Part shown: positions 8,842 to 17,657 of the stretch, in pieces
Numbering within the stretch: position 1 is the stretch's first letter
How the letters are laid out: every line of letters begins with the position of its first letter
Assembly: GCA_030446625.1 (NCBI GenBank)
Contig: JAUJMY010000013.1
Coordinates: forward strand, 24,154-88,153
Length of the DNA: 64,000 nt
Direction: 5' to 3'
Source: Gaiellaceae bacterium
GTDB taxonomy: Bacteria; Actinomycetota; Thermoleophilia; Gaiellales; Gaiellaceae
Made by a program: the position numbers and the translations under genes
Notes under the pieces: generated by a model
Databases searched by the model: none
Told to the model about the DNA's origin: nothing
Seen by the model: only the letters and a program-made list of their open reading frames with translations

Positions 8842-10235
8842 GCCTGCGGCGTGACGCGCCGGGGCGTCCGCGATCGGCGGCCGCCCCGGCGCACGAGACG
8901 GACGCCTCACCGCACGGACTCGCGCGCCTCATCTGGGCGCTCTGCGTGCCGATCCTCTTCGTCGAGATCGGCGACACGATCATCGACATCACGGACGTCC
9001 TGTTCCTCGCTCGCGTCGGCACGACGGAGCTCGCGGCGCTGGCGCTTGGAAACATCGCGCTCGACCTCGCGATCGTCCCGGTGATAGGGATCGCCGAGGC
9101 AGCGCAGGTCGTGATCGCGCGCCGCCTCGGCGAGCGGCGGGAGCAGCTCGCCGGAGCGACGTTCATGCGCGCGCTCGGCCTCGTGTTCGCACTGTCCGTC
9201 GCGGTCGCGGCCGTCGTGTCCCTGCTCGCGCGGCCGATCGCGGAGCTGACAGCCGGATCCGACGCCGTCGCCGAGGAGCTCGAGCGGTTCCTCGAGATCG
9301 CTGCGTTCGGCCTCGTCCCCTTCTCGCTCAACCTTGTGTACGCGTCGCTGTACGTCGGACTCGCGAGGGGGCGCGCCCTCATCGGCGCGACCGTGGCGCT
9401 CACCGTCACCAACGTGATCGCAGGCTACGCCCTCATCTTCGGCGCGCTCGGGTTCCCCGAGCTCGGGATCCGAGGGGCCGCGCTGGCGTTCGTGGCCGCC
9501 GAGGTGGTGGCGCTTGGGTACCTCACGGCGAACACGCTCCGACGGCTCGACCGGCCGAGCATCGGGCTGACGCGCGGCGGCGCGTCCGACGCCGCGGGTG
9601 CGCGCTCGCTCGTCCGCATCGGCATCCCCTTCTCCGGGCAGAGCGCGGTGGAGGCCGTTCGCTGGACGGTGTTCTTCCTCATCCTTGCGCGGATCAGCGA
9701 CACGGCCCTCGCGTGGTCGAGCATCGCGTATGCCTGCTTCGCGCTCTTCCTCATCCCGGCGAGCGCGTTCGGCGAGGTCGCGTACTCACTCGTCTCGAAC
9801 GCAATCGGGCGGGGGAGTGGCGACCGGATCGGGTGGCTCATGCGACGGATCGTCAGCGCCGCGGCGGTGGCAACGGTCCCGCTGGTCGCGGTCACGGTCG
9901 CGTTCCCGCGCGAGGTCGTAGGCCTCTTCAGCCCAGAGGAGGCCGTCGCGGAGGGGACGATGGCGACGCTGGTGGTGGTGGCCGCCGCGATGGCGCTCGT
10001 GGTCCCGGGTGAGCTCTGGCTCGCGGCGCTCTTCGGCACGGGAGACAGCGACGCCGCGATGGGGATCGAGATCCTGGCGACCTCGACCATGCTCGCGTTC
10101 GCAGCGGTCGCGACCTTCGCACTCGAGCTCGAGCTCCACTGGATCTGGCTCGGGCTCCCGCTCGCGTCCCTCGTCACGCTCGCCGCGTCGTACGGCTGGA
10201 TCCGCGGCGGCCGCTGGCGGCGTCGCGCGGTCTGA
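8838..10235 (+). CDS. MATE-family efflux transporter
   Basis: A 465-residue membrane protein with about twelve hydrophobic helices and the MATE/polysaccharide-flippase layout of two six-helix bundles. Examples are LIWALCVPILFVEIGDTIID for TM1, VPVIGIAEAAQVVIARRLGE in the first bundle, and IGIPFSGQSAVEAVRWTVFF starting the second. It should export a small molecule or lipid using a Na+ or H+ gradient. I placed the start at GTG 8838 because it overlaps the upstream stop as GTGA; the same frame is open far upstream, but there it only shadows the amidinotransferase. It is the last gene of the PSD operon. Confidence 0.85.
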   Translation: MSLRRDAPGRPRSAAAPAHETDASPHGLARLIWALCVPILFVEIGDTIIDITDVLFLARVGTTELAALALGNIALDLAIVPVIGIAEAAQVVIARRLGERREQLAGATFMRALGLVFALSVAVAAVVSLLARPIAELTAGSDAVAEELERFLEIAAFGLVPFSLNLVYASLYVGLARGRALIGATVALTVTNVIAGYALIFGALGFPELGIRGAALAFVAAEVVALGYLTANTLRRLDRPSIGLTRGGASDAAGARSLVRIGIPFSGQSAVEAVRWTVFFLILARISDTALAWSSIAYACFALFLIPASAFGEVAYSLVSNAIGRGSGDRIGWLMRRIVSAAAVATVPLVAVTVAFPREVVGLFSPEEAVAEGTMATLVVVAAAMALVVPGELWLAALFGTGDSDAAMGIEILATSTMLAFAAVATFALELELHWIWLGLPLASLVTLAASYGWIRGGRWRRRAV

Positions 10236-10419
10236 GCTAGGGCAGCGCGCGCCGCGACGGCGGCGCCACGCGCGCACCAGGAGGTACGTCAGGAGCGCCC
10301 AGGCGCCCGGGATCGCGAGCTCGGTCGTTGCCGACGCGTCCGCGGCGAGCGCGACCTTCCAGACGAAGAAGAAGGGCCTCGTCTACATCTCGTCCGTGAC
10401 GTGCGCGAGAACTTCCCGC

Positions 10420-10665
10420 CGGGGGCGCCGCCTCGTCGGTGTCGGAATGGTTCCGCGCGGTGCGGTCGGAATCATCGTCGCCGGCCGCGGCCAGGCCGCA
10501 GGCGTGATCGAAGGCCGCCTGTTCGCCGTCGTGATCGGCATGTCCATCGCAACGACCCTCCTCGCCCCGCCGCTCCTCCGCCGCGAGCTACAGCGGGAGC
10601 AGGACCAAAGCGCTCGGCTATTGGACTCCGAAAGAGAGGAGGAGGAGGATCGGCTTGGTGGGTGA
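10420..10665 (+). pseudogene. C-terminal remnant of a cation/proton antiporter
   Basis: About 75 residues match the end of CPA2/Kef-type Na+(K+)/H+ antiporters: LVGVGMVPRGAVGIIVAGRG, then VIEGRLFAVVIGMSIATTLL and APPLLRREL. The PRGEVG-like motif is present as PRGAVG. The N-terminal ten or more helices are missing; upstream of 10390 the sequence is unrelated and a hydrophobic stretch lies on the other strand. The fragment has no credible start and must be dead. Confidence 0.65.
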
Positions 10666-11388
10666 GCGATCCCTAGCCAGCTCTTCAAGGTGCAGGCCAA
10701 CATCGACCCCCGCCAGCGCGAACGCGTCGCCTTCCCTGCGCGTCTGCTCCGGCCGCAACGATCCTGCGTCAGCTTGTTCCGCGTCGACGAACGGGACGCC
10801 GGATCCGCACGGGATGGCGATCACCGAGGGTTGCCCGCCAGGCAGAGTCCCTGCAAGCGCGCCTTTCCGCGGCCGGCAGCAAAGTAGACCTCCGGTTAGT
10901 TGGGCCGCTCGTCCATGTTGCGGGATCACTGGGTGCGACCGGGTGCGTGCGGGGATTCTCGTGCGGGATTTGCACGGAATCGGAAAGAGGTCGACGGTCG
11001 TCTGCGCCTGAGCAGGCAACACAAACTGTGATTTACAGGAAGTCTGCGAAGTTTGGGCGGGAGCGACCGGACTCGAACCCGCGACCTCCGGCGTGATCGT
11101 TACGCGCCGCGAGTTGCGGTTGGTGCTCGTGAGCGCCCTCAGTAGCTGTTTAGGCGTTTCTCGCGCGGTTCGAGTCGCCGCCGGTTGCCGCCGCTCCGTT
11201 CCACACCGTCCCACGCCGCGCAGGACGGCCACGATCATCGCTGGCGCGTCAAAGGGTACGGGGGGAATATCAGCGCGGCGGGCTCGCGACCGCCGGGCGG
11301 GAGTCGGGTGCCGCTCGTCCTTTCGTCGGGCACGCACCCGGCCTCGGTCTCCCGTCGATAGGGTGCCCGGCAATGGAGCCCGGATAGC
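10666..11388. other. gene-poor stretch between antiporter remnant and methyltransferase
   Basis: About 720 bp without a gene I can support; open frames here are shadows with no family-like sequence. It holds one recognisable object, the tRNA-Asp 3' fragment at 11058-11096. It looks like junction DNA left by insertion and decay. Confidence 0.6.
11058..11096 (-). repeat. 3' fragment of a tRNA-Asp gene, copy 3
   Basis: Minus-strand TCACGCCGGAGGTCGCGGG followed by the TTCGAGTCC T-arm and CGCTCCCG 3' strand. It matches the fragments at 5831 and 21699 except for a C-to-G change in the T-stem and truncation inside the anticodon loop. Same orientation as those copies, consistent with a repeated attachment core. 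Confidence 0.75.
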
Positions 11389-12264
11389 GTGAGCAAGCCG
11401 CCAACGGGTGGGGAGCAGGGACCGGTCCGCGACCGTGAGCCGTACCCGCGGGGACACTTCTACTCCCCACTCCCGGACGTCGACGACGTCCGCGCGCGGT
11501 CGCCGGCGCTCTTTCGCAGGGACGTCGACGAGGTCCCGGGCGTCGACCTTCGCGAGTCGTCGCAGCGCGCGCTGCTAGCGGAGCTGGCCGCGTTCTACCC
11601 GGAGTTCGACTGGCCGCCGGACCCGTCTCCGCGCCTCCGCTACCACACCGGCAACAAGATGTTCGGTGCCGGGAGCGGGTTCACTCTCTACGCGATGCTC
11701 CGGCGGTTCTCACCGGAGAGAGTGATCGAGATCGGCTCCGGCTTCTCCTCGGCGCTGATGCTCGACACGAGCGAGCGCTTCTGCCGCGACGCGATCGAGC
11801 TGACCTTCGTCGAGCCGAACGACGAGCGCCTGCTCTCGGTCCTCCGCAGCGACGACCGGTCCCGCTGCCGCGTCGTGAGGGAGATCGTCCAGGCCACCGA
11901 CGTCCGTGAATTCCGGACGCTCGCGGAGAACGACTTCCTCTTCGTCGACTCCTCGCACGTCGCGAAGGCGGGAAGCGACGTCAACTTCATCTTCGCGCAG
12001 GTCCTGCCCGCGCTGAGGCCGGGCGTGATCGTGCACTTCCACGACATCTACTGGTCCTTCGAGTATCCGGAGAGCTGGATCGTCGAGCGCCGTCGCGCGT
12101 GGAACGAGGCGTACGTCCTGCGCGCGTTCCTCCAGTACAACGAGCGCTTCGAGATCCTCCAGTTCAACGACTACCTCGCCTACCGCTTCCGGGACTTCTA
12201 CGAGCGGCGCCTCCCGACGCTCGCGGACGCTGCCGGAAGCTCGTTCTGGATGAGGAAGCGCTAG
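11389..12264 (+). CDS. class I SAM-dependent methyltransferase (Methyltransf_24 type)
   Basis: A 291-residue protein with motif I VIEIGSGFSSALML near residue 107, an acidic motif II in LTFVEPNDERL, and FLFVDSSHVAKAGSDVNF, the DSSH-x-H pattern of the small-molecule/sugar-associated Methyltransf_24 group. An N-terminal extension has YPRGHFYSPLPD, seen in many such proteins next to glycosyltransferases. It should transfer methyl groups from SAM to a soluble or sugar-linked acceptor. GTG 11389 is the assigned start. It converges on the kinase gene and overlaps it by 4 nt, and may modify the product of that operon. Confidence 0.8.
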   Translation: MSKPPTGGEQGPVRDREPYPRGHFYSPLPDVDDVRARSPALFRRDVDEVPGVDLRESSQRALLAELAAFYPEFDWPPDPSPRLRYHTGNKMFGAGSGFTLYAMLRRFSPERVIEIGSGFSSALMLDTSERFCRDAIELTFVEPNDERLLSVLRSDDRSRCRVVREIVQATDVREFRTLAENDFLFVDSSHVAKAGSDVNFIFAQVLPALRPGVIVHFHDIYWSFEYPESWIVERRRAWNEAYVLRAFLQYNERFEILQFNDYLAYRFRDFYERRLPTLADAAGSSFWMRKR

Positions 12265-14609
12265 GACGCGGCTGCGAGCGCCGCGGCGGCAGCTGCGACC
12301 AGGCGCTCGGGCACACCCTGCGCGGCACCTCTCTCGGCCTCCGCGGCAGCGAGCCGCAGGAGCGCAGCGGCCTCGAACGCCGCCAGCTCGCGGCGGTCGC
12401 CTCCGCCACCCGCGACGTACTCGCGCCGGAAGCGCCTCGCCGCCTCCCCCAGCATCTCGTCGTCGCCGGCTTCCATGCCGATGAGCGCGAGCCGCGCGAG
12501 GAAGTCGCCGGCGTCGAGCCGCGGGTCGGAGAGAGCGAGCGCGCTCACGTCCGCGATCGCGACCGCGTCGCCGTCGACGAGGACCTGGCGCGGATCGAGC
12601 GTCGAGAAGACGACGGACGTCGTGCCCGCGGCCGCACGGACGCTCTCGACCTCGGCAAGCAGCGAGTGTGCGCGCGTGTACAGCGCGCGCCGCGTCCGGT
12701 AGAGCCTGTCGACCGCCCGCCGAAGCGCGTGCAGCTCGTCCTCGAGCGAGCGCACTGCGTCGACCTCGATCGGCACGTCGCGCAGCACGAGCAGCGCTCG
12801 CGCGAGCTTGGCTGCGGCGTCCGCGCCGGCAGGGGTGTGAATCAGCGACGACAGGCGCTCGCCGCGCGGCTGCTCCAGCACGAGCAGGGCGAGCTTCGAG
12901 ACGTAGGCGACGGGCGTGGGCAGGAGCGGCGCTTCGGCTAGCCCGTGGAGCGCCGCCCTCAGCGTCTTCACCTGTTCGCCGAGGCGGCGTCCTCTCCCCT
13001 CGCGCCGGATGAGGCCGACGGCCGATGCGCGCCACTTCTCGCCGGCGCGCCAGCCCGAAAGGCGATACGAGATCCGGTAACCGTCGTCCCTCTCGCGGAC
13101 GGAGCGCACGCTGCACGCCGTGACGTCTGCACCGTGGAGCTCGCGGAGGTGCGGATCGAGCATCGCCTGCATGTAGACGGGGTCTGTCGCCCACTCCCTC
13201 CGCTCGGTGTGCGACATGCGCGCCTGCTCCGGAGCCTCGCGCCGCCGCCCGCCGGCGTCGCCGGCGAGTGCGAGCGTCCGCTCCGCCTCCTCGACCAGGA
13301 GGCCCGCCGCCCGCTCCCACCCGGCGCGCTGGAGCCGGAACGGAGCCGCCGCCGCGATCAAGAGCGAAGCCGCCTCGAACAGGCGCGCGCTCGCCTCGTC
13401 GCCCGGCGCCGCGTGCAGGTACTCGTCGAGGAACGCATCCTCCGCGTCGAGCAGGCCGGCGGGGTCGGCGAACACACGCATGGCCGAGACGCGCAGCGAG
13501 GCCAGGAACCGCCCGACGTCGACGAACGGGTCGCTGACGGAGACCTCGTCGAGGTCGATGAGCGTCACGTCCTCGCCCGCCGTGAGGACGTTCCCCGGAT
13601 GGAAGTCCCCATGGATGGGGCCAGCTTTCACGGCGCGCTCGCCGAGACCCGCGACGAGACGATCGCCGAGGCGCTCGACGCGGGTGGTCAGGTCGGGTCG
13701 GATGGCGGCGACCGTCTCGGTCCAGCGTGCCACGACGCGCAGCTCCTGCTCGGGGCCACGCCGTCCCTTCAGCGGCAGCGCGAGGTGGTGGACCGCGGCG
13801 ATCGACCTCGCTGTCTTGCGCACGAGCGGGACGAACGACGGCGTTCCCGCGAAGTTTGCGAGACGCTCGCCCCGGACCTCCTCCTGCAGCGTCATCCGCA
13901 GCGGCGCGATGTAGGCGACGAGCCCGGCGAGCCCGACCGTGCCGTTCGCCGCTCGCCCGAGCGCCCAGGCGTTGGCGAAGAGCTTGTCGGGCGGCTTCGA
14001 GAAGTGCGTCTTCGCGACGAGCCTCCGCGCCTCGACCTCGCCTGTCTCCTTGTCCTCGGCGAGGACGTGGTAGAGCATCGTCGCGCGCGACTGCGGCGTG
14101 TACCCGAGGATGTCGGTCGTCACGCGACCGATGCGGAGCTTCCGCTGGCCCCAGGCGCGCTGGAGATGCCGCTTGACGAGTCTCGAGTCGATCGCGTCGA
14201 ACAGCCACGGCAGCCGCGGGTCGACGGGGAACTGGTAGACGGTCAGGTGCTCGTCGGGCGCGTCGAAGACGGGTGTCCGGGCGACTTTCCTCCGGTACCC
14301 CTCGTAGCGGTCGAGCAGCTCGCTGGGCGGCGGGACCCGCTCCTCGTCCGCGCGCCACGCGCGACCCGAGACGAACCGCCGCGTCGTGCGCCCGCTCAAG
14401 CGGTGACGGAAGACGACGCGGTAGAGGACGAGGCAGCGCGAGCGCGGCCTGTAGTCGACGTCGGCGATCCTCGCGTCGACGACCTCCCACTCCTCGCCGC
14501 GCGCCTCGAGCTCGCTGCGGAGGAGCCGCAGGAACGCGGGCACGTCGAGGGCGGTCGCGAGACCGGGCAGCGCTGCGTCGGCGACCGTGGCCATCGCGCG
14601 CCTACCCAC
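12261..14609 (-). CDS. tandem APH-type kinase (aminoglycoside phosphotransferase fold), two lobes
   Basis: A 782-residue protein made of two kinase-like halves. The first has the Brenner motif HGDFHPGNVL near residue 330 followed by LIDLDEVSVSDP, the catalytic and Mg-binding sites of APH/choline kinases. The second half has the same strand order but the motif has decayed to STLDPRQVLVDG near residue 665 with IADVSALALSDP after it, so it may be regulatory or have altered chemistry. It probably phosphorylates a small alcohol or sugar. ATG 14594 (MATVADAALPG) is an alternative start. It is the last gene of the glycosyltransferase-ABC operon, overlapping the ABC gene by 8 nt. Confidence 0.78.
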   Translation of the reverse strand: MGRRAMATVADAALPGLATALDVPAFLRLLRSELEARGEEWEVVDARIADVDYRPRSRCLVLYRVVFRHRLSGRTTRRFVSGRAWRADEERVPPPSELLDRYEGYRRKVARTPVFDAPDEHLTVYQFPVDPRLPWLFDAIDSRLVKRHLQRAWGQRKLRIGRVTTDILGYTPQSRATMLYHVLAEDKETGEVEARRLVAKTHFSKPPDKLFANAWALGRAANGTVGLAGLVAYIAPLRMTLQEEVRGERLANFAGTPSFVPLVRKTARSIAAVHHLALPLKGRRGPEQELRVVARWTETVAAIRPDLTTRVERLGDRLVAGLGERAVKAGPIHGDFHPGNVLTAGEDVTLIDLDEVSVSDPFVDVGRFLASLRVSAMRVFADPAGLLDAEDAFLDEYLHAAPGDEASARLFEAASLLIAAAAPFRLQRAGWERAAGLLVEEAERTLALAGDAGGRRREAPEQARMSHTERREWATDPVYMQAMLDPHLRELHGADVTACSVRSVRERDDGYRISYRLSGWRAGEKWRASAVGLIRREGRGRRLGEQVKTLRAALHGLAEAPLLPTPVAYVSKLALLVLEQPRGERLSSLIHTPAGADAAAKLARALLVLRDVPIEVDAVRSLEDELHALRRAVDRLYRTRRALYTRAHSLLAEVESVRAAAGTTSVVFSTLDPRQVLVDGDAVAIADVSALALSDPRLDAGDFLARLALIGMEAGDDEMLGEAARRFRREYVAGGGGDRRELAAFEAAALLRLAAAEAERGAAQGVPERLVAAAAAALAAAS

Positions 14610-16446
14610 CTTGCCGGCCGAGCCAGCGCCGGAATCGTGCCTCGGGGGCGAGCAGGGGAGCCCGCGTGCCGTTCTCGACGATGCGACCGTCGTCGACGAC
14701 GACGACGCGATCCGTCTGCAGGCCCTGGAGGTGATGATGGCTGATGATGATCACCGTTCGACCCTCCATCAGACGGTCGAGCGCCTGCATGACGAGAGCA
14801 GAGGAGCGGCCGTCGAGCCCGACGGTCGGTTCGTCGAGGAGCACGATCGGCGCGTCTCTGATCATCGCGCGCGCGATCGCGACACACTGCCGCTGCCCGC
14901 CGCTCAGCGTGCCGCCGCGCTCCCCGAGAACGGTGTCGTAGCCGTCCGGAAGCGCGCTGACGATCCGGTGGATCCCCGCGCGCTCCGCCGCCTCGACGAT
15001 CTCCTCGAACGGCGCGTACGGCTTCCCGTAGGCGATGTTCTCGCGGATCGTCGTCGCGAAGAGCACGGGCTCCTGGAAGACGAGCGCGATGCGCTCGCGG
15101 AGCGAGGCGAGCGTCAACTCGCGCACGTCGCGCCCGTCGATGCAGACTCGCCCCTGCGTCGGGTCGTAGAAGCGCGGGATGAGCGCGACGAGCGTGCTCT
15201 TCCCGGCGCCCGTCGGACCGGCGATCGTGACGCGCTCGCCCGCTGCGATCTGCAGGTCGACGTCGAAGAGCACCGGCGAGCCCGGGCGGTACTCGAACGA
15301 CACCCCTTCGAACGCGATCTCTCCGCGGAAGAGCGGCGCCGCAACGGCGCCCGGGAGGTCGCGCACCGCGGACTCGACGCGGAGCGTGTCGAGGATCCGC
15401 TCCCCCGCCGCGGTCGTCCTCGCCGCGCGCTGGGCCATTCGAGAGATCCGCCGCAGCGGCCGGTTGAAGGCCTGGAGATAGAACATGAACACGAGCAGGT
15501 CGCCCGGCGACAGCGCGCCCGAGACGACGCGGCGGGCGGCGACGGCGAAAACGAGCGCGGTCACGACGGCGACCGCGAGCTCCGCTCCCCACCGAAGCTT
15601 CGCCTCGACGCGCGCGGCGCGCACGCCCGAGCGCAGGCTCTGCTTGTTCTGCGCGCCGAAGCGCTCGATCTCGTACGACTCGCGATGGAAGCCCTGCACG
15701 ACCTTGATCGCGCCGAGGGACTCGGACGCGATCGTCGCGAGCCGGCCCTCGCGCTTGCGCTGCTTGCGGATCGCCTGCTTCAGCGGCCGCCGGTACGCCT
15801 GCAGGAGGATGGCGAGACACGGCAGCGCGATCAGCGCCATGAGCGCGAGCTGCCAGTCCATGACGAGCATGACGATGCCCATCCCGACGACGAGCATCGC
15901 TTCACCGGTCACGGTCACGGGCAGGGTCGTGAACATCTCGCGAAGCACCTGGATGTCGCTCGTGAGCCGAGTGATCAGATCGCCCGTTTTGCGCTGCTCG
16001 TGGAAGCTGAACGAGAGGCGCTGGAGGTGGCTGTACACGTCCAGCCTGAGGTCGGCGGCCACCTGCTGCCCGACCTTCGCGACGAGGATCTGCCGGTAGA
16101 AGTAGAGGAGCCCGCGCGCGAGCGCGATCACCACGATCGCGGCGACGAACAGGTTGAGGAGCAGGAGGCGGTCGCCGCCGACCGGGGCGAAGACGGCCGG
16201 GAGAGGCTGATCGAGCAGCACGTAGTCGAAGATCGCCTTGATCGGCCACGGCTCGAGCAGGCCGAAGGCGACGTAGCCGAGGTCGAGGGCGAGGGCGATA
16301 CCGAGCTTGCCCTTCCGCTTCCGCACATACGGCCAGAAGCGAGCCGCGACGTCCATGAACTCGCGCCACTGGCGCCGCCGCTTCCCCCACCTGCGCCGCA
16401 CGCCGGCGAACAGCGGCACACGCGCGCTCTCCACCTTGCCGTCCAC
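14602..16446 (-). CDS. ABC exporter, fused membrane and ATPase domains (MsbA type)
   Basis: A 614-residue half-transporter. Six transmembrane helices occupy about residues 45-330, with the intracellular coupling region ITRLTSDIQVLREMF near 150. The ATPase has Walker A GPTGAGKST near 415, signature LSGGQRQ near 515, Walker B IVLLDEP and the H-loop IIISHHH. It should dimerise and export a lipid-linked or amphipathic product. GTG 16446 is chosen because it overlaps the preceding stop as TAGTG. Its position between glycosyltransferases and a kinase suggests export of a glycolipid or oligosaccharide. Confidence 0.9.
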   Translation of the reverse strand: MDGKVESARVPLFAGVRRRWGKRRRQWREFMDVAARFWPYVRKRKGKLGIALALDLGYVAFGLLEPWPIKAIFDYVLLDQPLPAVFAPVGGDRLLLLNLFVAAIVVIALARGLLYFYRQILVAKVGQQVAADLRLDVYSHLQRLSFSFHEQRKTGDLITRLTSDIQVLREMFTTLPVTVTGEAMLVVGMGIVMLVMDWQLALMALIALPCLAILLQAYRRPLKQAIRKQRKREGRLATIASESLGAIKVVQGFHRESYEIERFGAQNKQSLRSGVRAARVEAKLRWGAELAVAVVTALVFAVAARRVVSGALSPGDLLVFMFYLQAFNRPLRRISRMAQRAARTTAAGERILDTLRVESAVRDLPGAVAAPLFRGEIAFEGVSFEYRPGSPVLFDVDLQIAAGERVTIAGPTGAGKSTLVALIPRFYDPTQGRVCIDGRDVRELTLASLRERIALVFQEPVLFATTIRENIAYGKPYAPFEEIVEAAERAGIHRIVSALPDGYDTVLGERGGTLSGGQRQCVAIARAMIRDAPIVLLDEPTVGLDGRSSALVMQALDRLMEGRTVIIISHHHLQGLQTDRVVVVDDGRIVENGTRAPLLAPEARFRRWLGRQGG

Positions 16447-17657
16447 TAGGCGATTCCCTTCGCGAGCTCGACGATCTCCCCGGCGCGCCGCGACCACGTG
16501 TGCTCGCGGCGCGCTTCGGCGGCCGCGTTCTCGCCGAGCGTCGCGCGCAGGCGCGGGTCGGTCGCGAGGGTCCGCACCGCGTCGGCGAGCGCGAGCGCGT
16601 CGCCGGGCGGCACGAGGAGCCCGGTCTCGCCGTCGCGGATCAGCTCGACGAGCTGCCCGATCCGCGACGCGACCGTCGCGCGTCCCGCCGCCATGTACTC
16701 GAGCACCTTCAGCGGCGAGAAGTAGAAGCGGTCGAGAACGGGATACGGCGCGACCGCGACGTCGATCGCCCGGACGTATTCCGGGACCTCGGCGAGGGGG
16801 ACGGCGCCCGCAAGCGTCACCCGGCCTGGAAGCTCCTCCTCGAGAGGCCGGATCGTGCGCGCCATCGGGCCGTCGCCGACGATCAGCAGGTGGAACCGCT
16901 CGTCCGCCGCCAGGTGCTTGAACGCTTCCACCAGGATCTCGACGCCGTGCCACGCCTTCAGGCTCCCGACGAAGCCGACGACGAGCTTGTCCTCGAGCCC
17001 CGACCGGTATGCCGGGCCGGCCGGGGCGAACAGGCCGGCGTCGACGCCGTTCGGGACGACCGCGATCTTCGCTTCCGGAACACCCTCGCTCGCGAGGTCG
17101 CGTCGCAGCTCCTCGGTGTTCGTGACGATGAGCGAGGCTGACTCGAGCGCGACGCGCTCCAGGCCCTCGGCCGCCTCCTGCAGCGCTTGGCGCCGATACC
17201 GGCTGCCCTCCCAGGCGAGCGGCGCGTGGACGTTCAGGATGTGCGGGACGCCGAGCGCCTTCGCCATCGCGCCGCCCGCGACGCCGTACGGGCTGTACAC
17301 CTCGAACAGAAGATCGGGCCGGTATGCGGGCAGAACCTCTCGCAGCGTCTGCTCGACGAGCACGTTGTTCCAGACGTGCCCGAGGGCGTGCACGAGCCGC
17401 ATCCGGTCTCGCTCGACGCTCTTGTCCATGCCTCCGTCCCGCTGCGCGTCGGCGGTGAGCGCATCGAGGACCTCGGGAGTCGGAACCCGGGCGACCGGGA
17501 CGCCGAGGTGCGTCGTCCCGTCGGGGGAGGGAGTAACGACCAGGAGCTCGTGGCCGAGCGCGGCGAGGGCGGCCACGAGGCTGCGGAAGTGCGCCGTCGC
17601 GCCGTTGTGCTTGCTCAGCCTGATCCCGCGGTCAGCGCACAGGTAGCAGATCTTCAA
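16446..17657 (-). CDS. GT4-family glycosyltransferase
   Basis: A 403-residue retaining glycosyltransferase of GT-B fold. The N-terminal domain has the acceptor loop SKHNGATAHFRSL near residue 17. The C-terminal domain has NGVDAGLFAP, LVVGFVGSLKAWHGVEILVE, and the nucleotide-sugar E-x7-E region around SPLKVLEYMAAGRA, all typical of GT4. The start is TTG 17657 with GGGGGAG upstream; it overlaps the upstream stop by 4 nt. A longer open frame further upstream only shadows the neighbour. Donor and acceptor sugars cannot be read from the sequence. Confidence 0.88.
   Translation of the reverse strand: MKICYLCADRGIRLSKHNGATAHFRSLVAALAALGHELLVVTPSPDGTTHLGVPVARVPTPEVLDALTADAQRDGGMDKSVERDRMRLVHALGHVWNNVLVEQTLREVLPAYRPDLLFEVYSPYGVAGGAMAKALGVPHILNVHAPLAWEGSRYRRQALQEAAEGLERVALESASLIVTNTEELRRDLASEGVPEAKIAVVPNGVDAGLFAPAGPAYRSGLEDKLVVGFVGSLKAWHGVEILVEAFKHLAADERFHLLIVGDGPMARTIRPLEEELPGRVTLAGAVPLAEVPEYVRAIDVAVAPYPVLDRFYFSPLKVLEYMAAGRATVASRIGQLVELIRDGETGLLVPPGDALALADAVRTLATDPRLRATLGENAAAEARREHTWSRRAGEIVELAKGIA

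Noticed and set aside
11710..14490. 926-residue minus-strand frame
   Set aside because: Low-complexity Arg/Ala shadow of the APH-type kinase, whose own frame has clear motifs.
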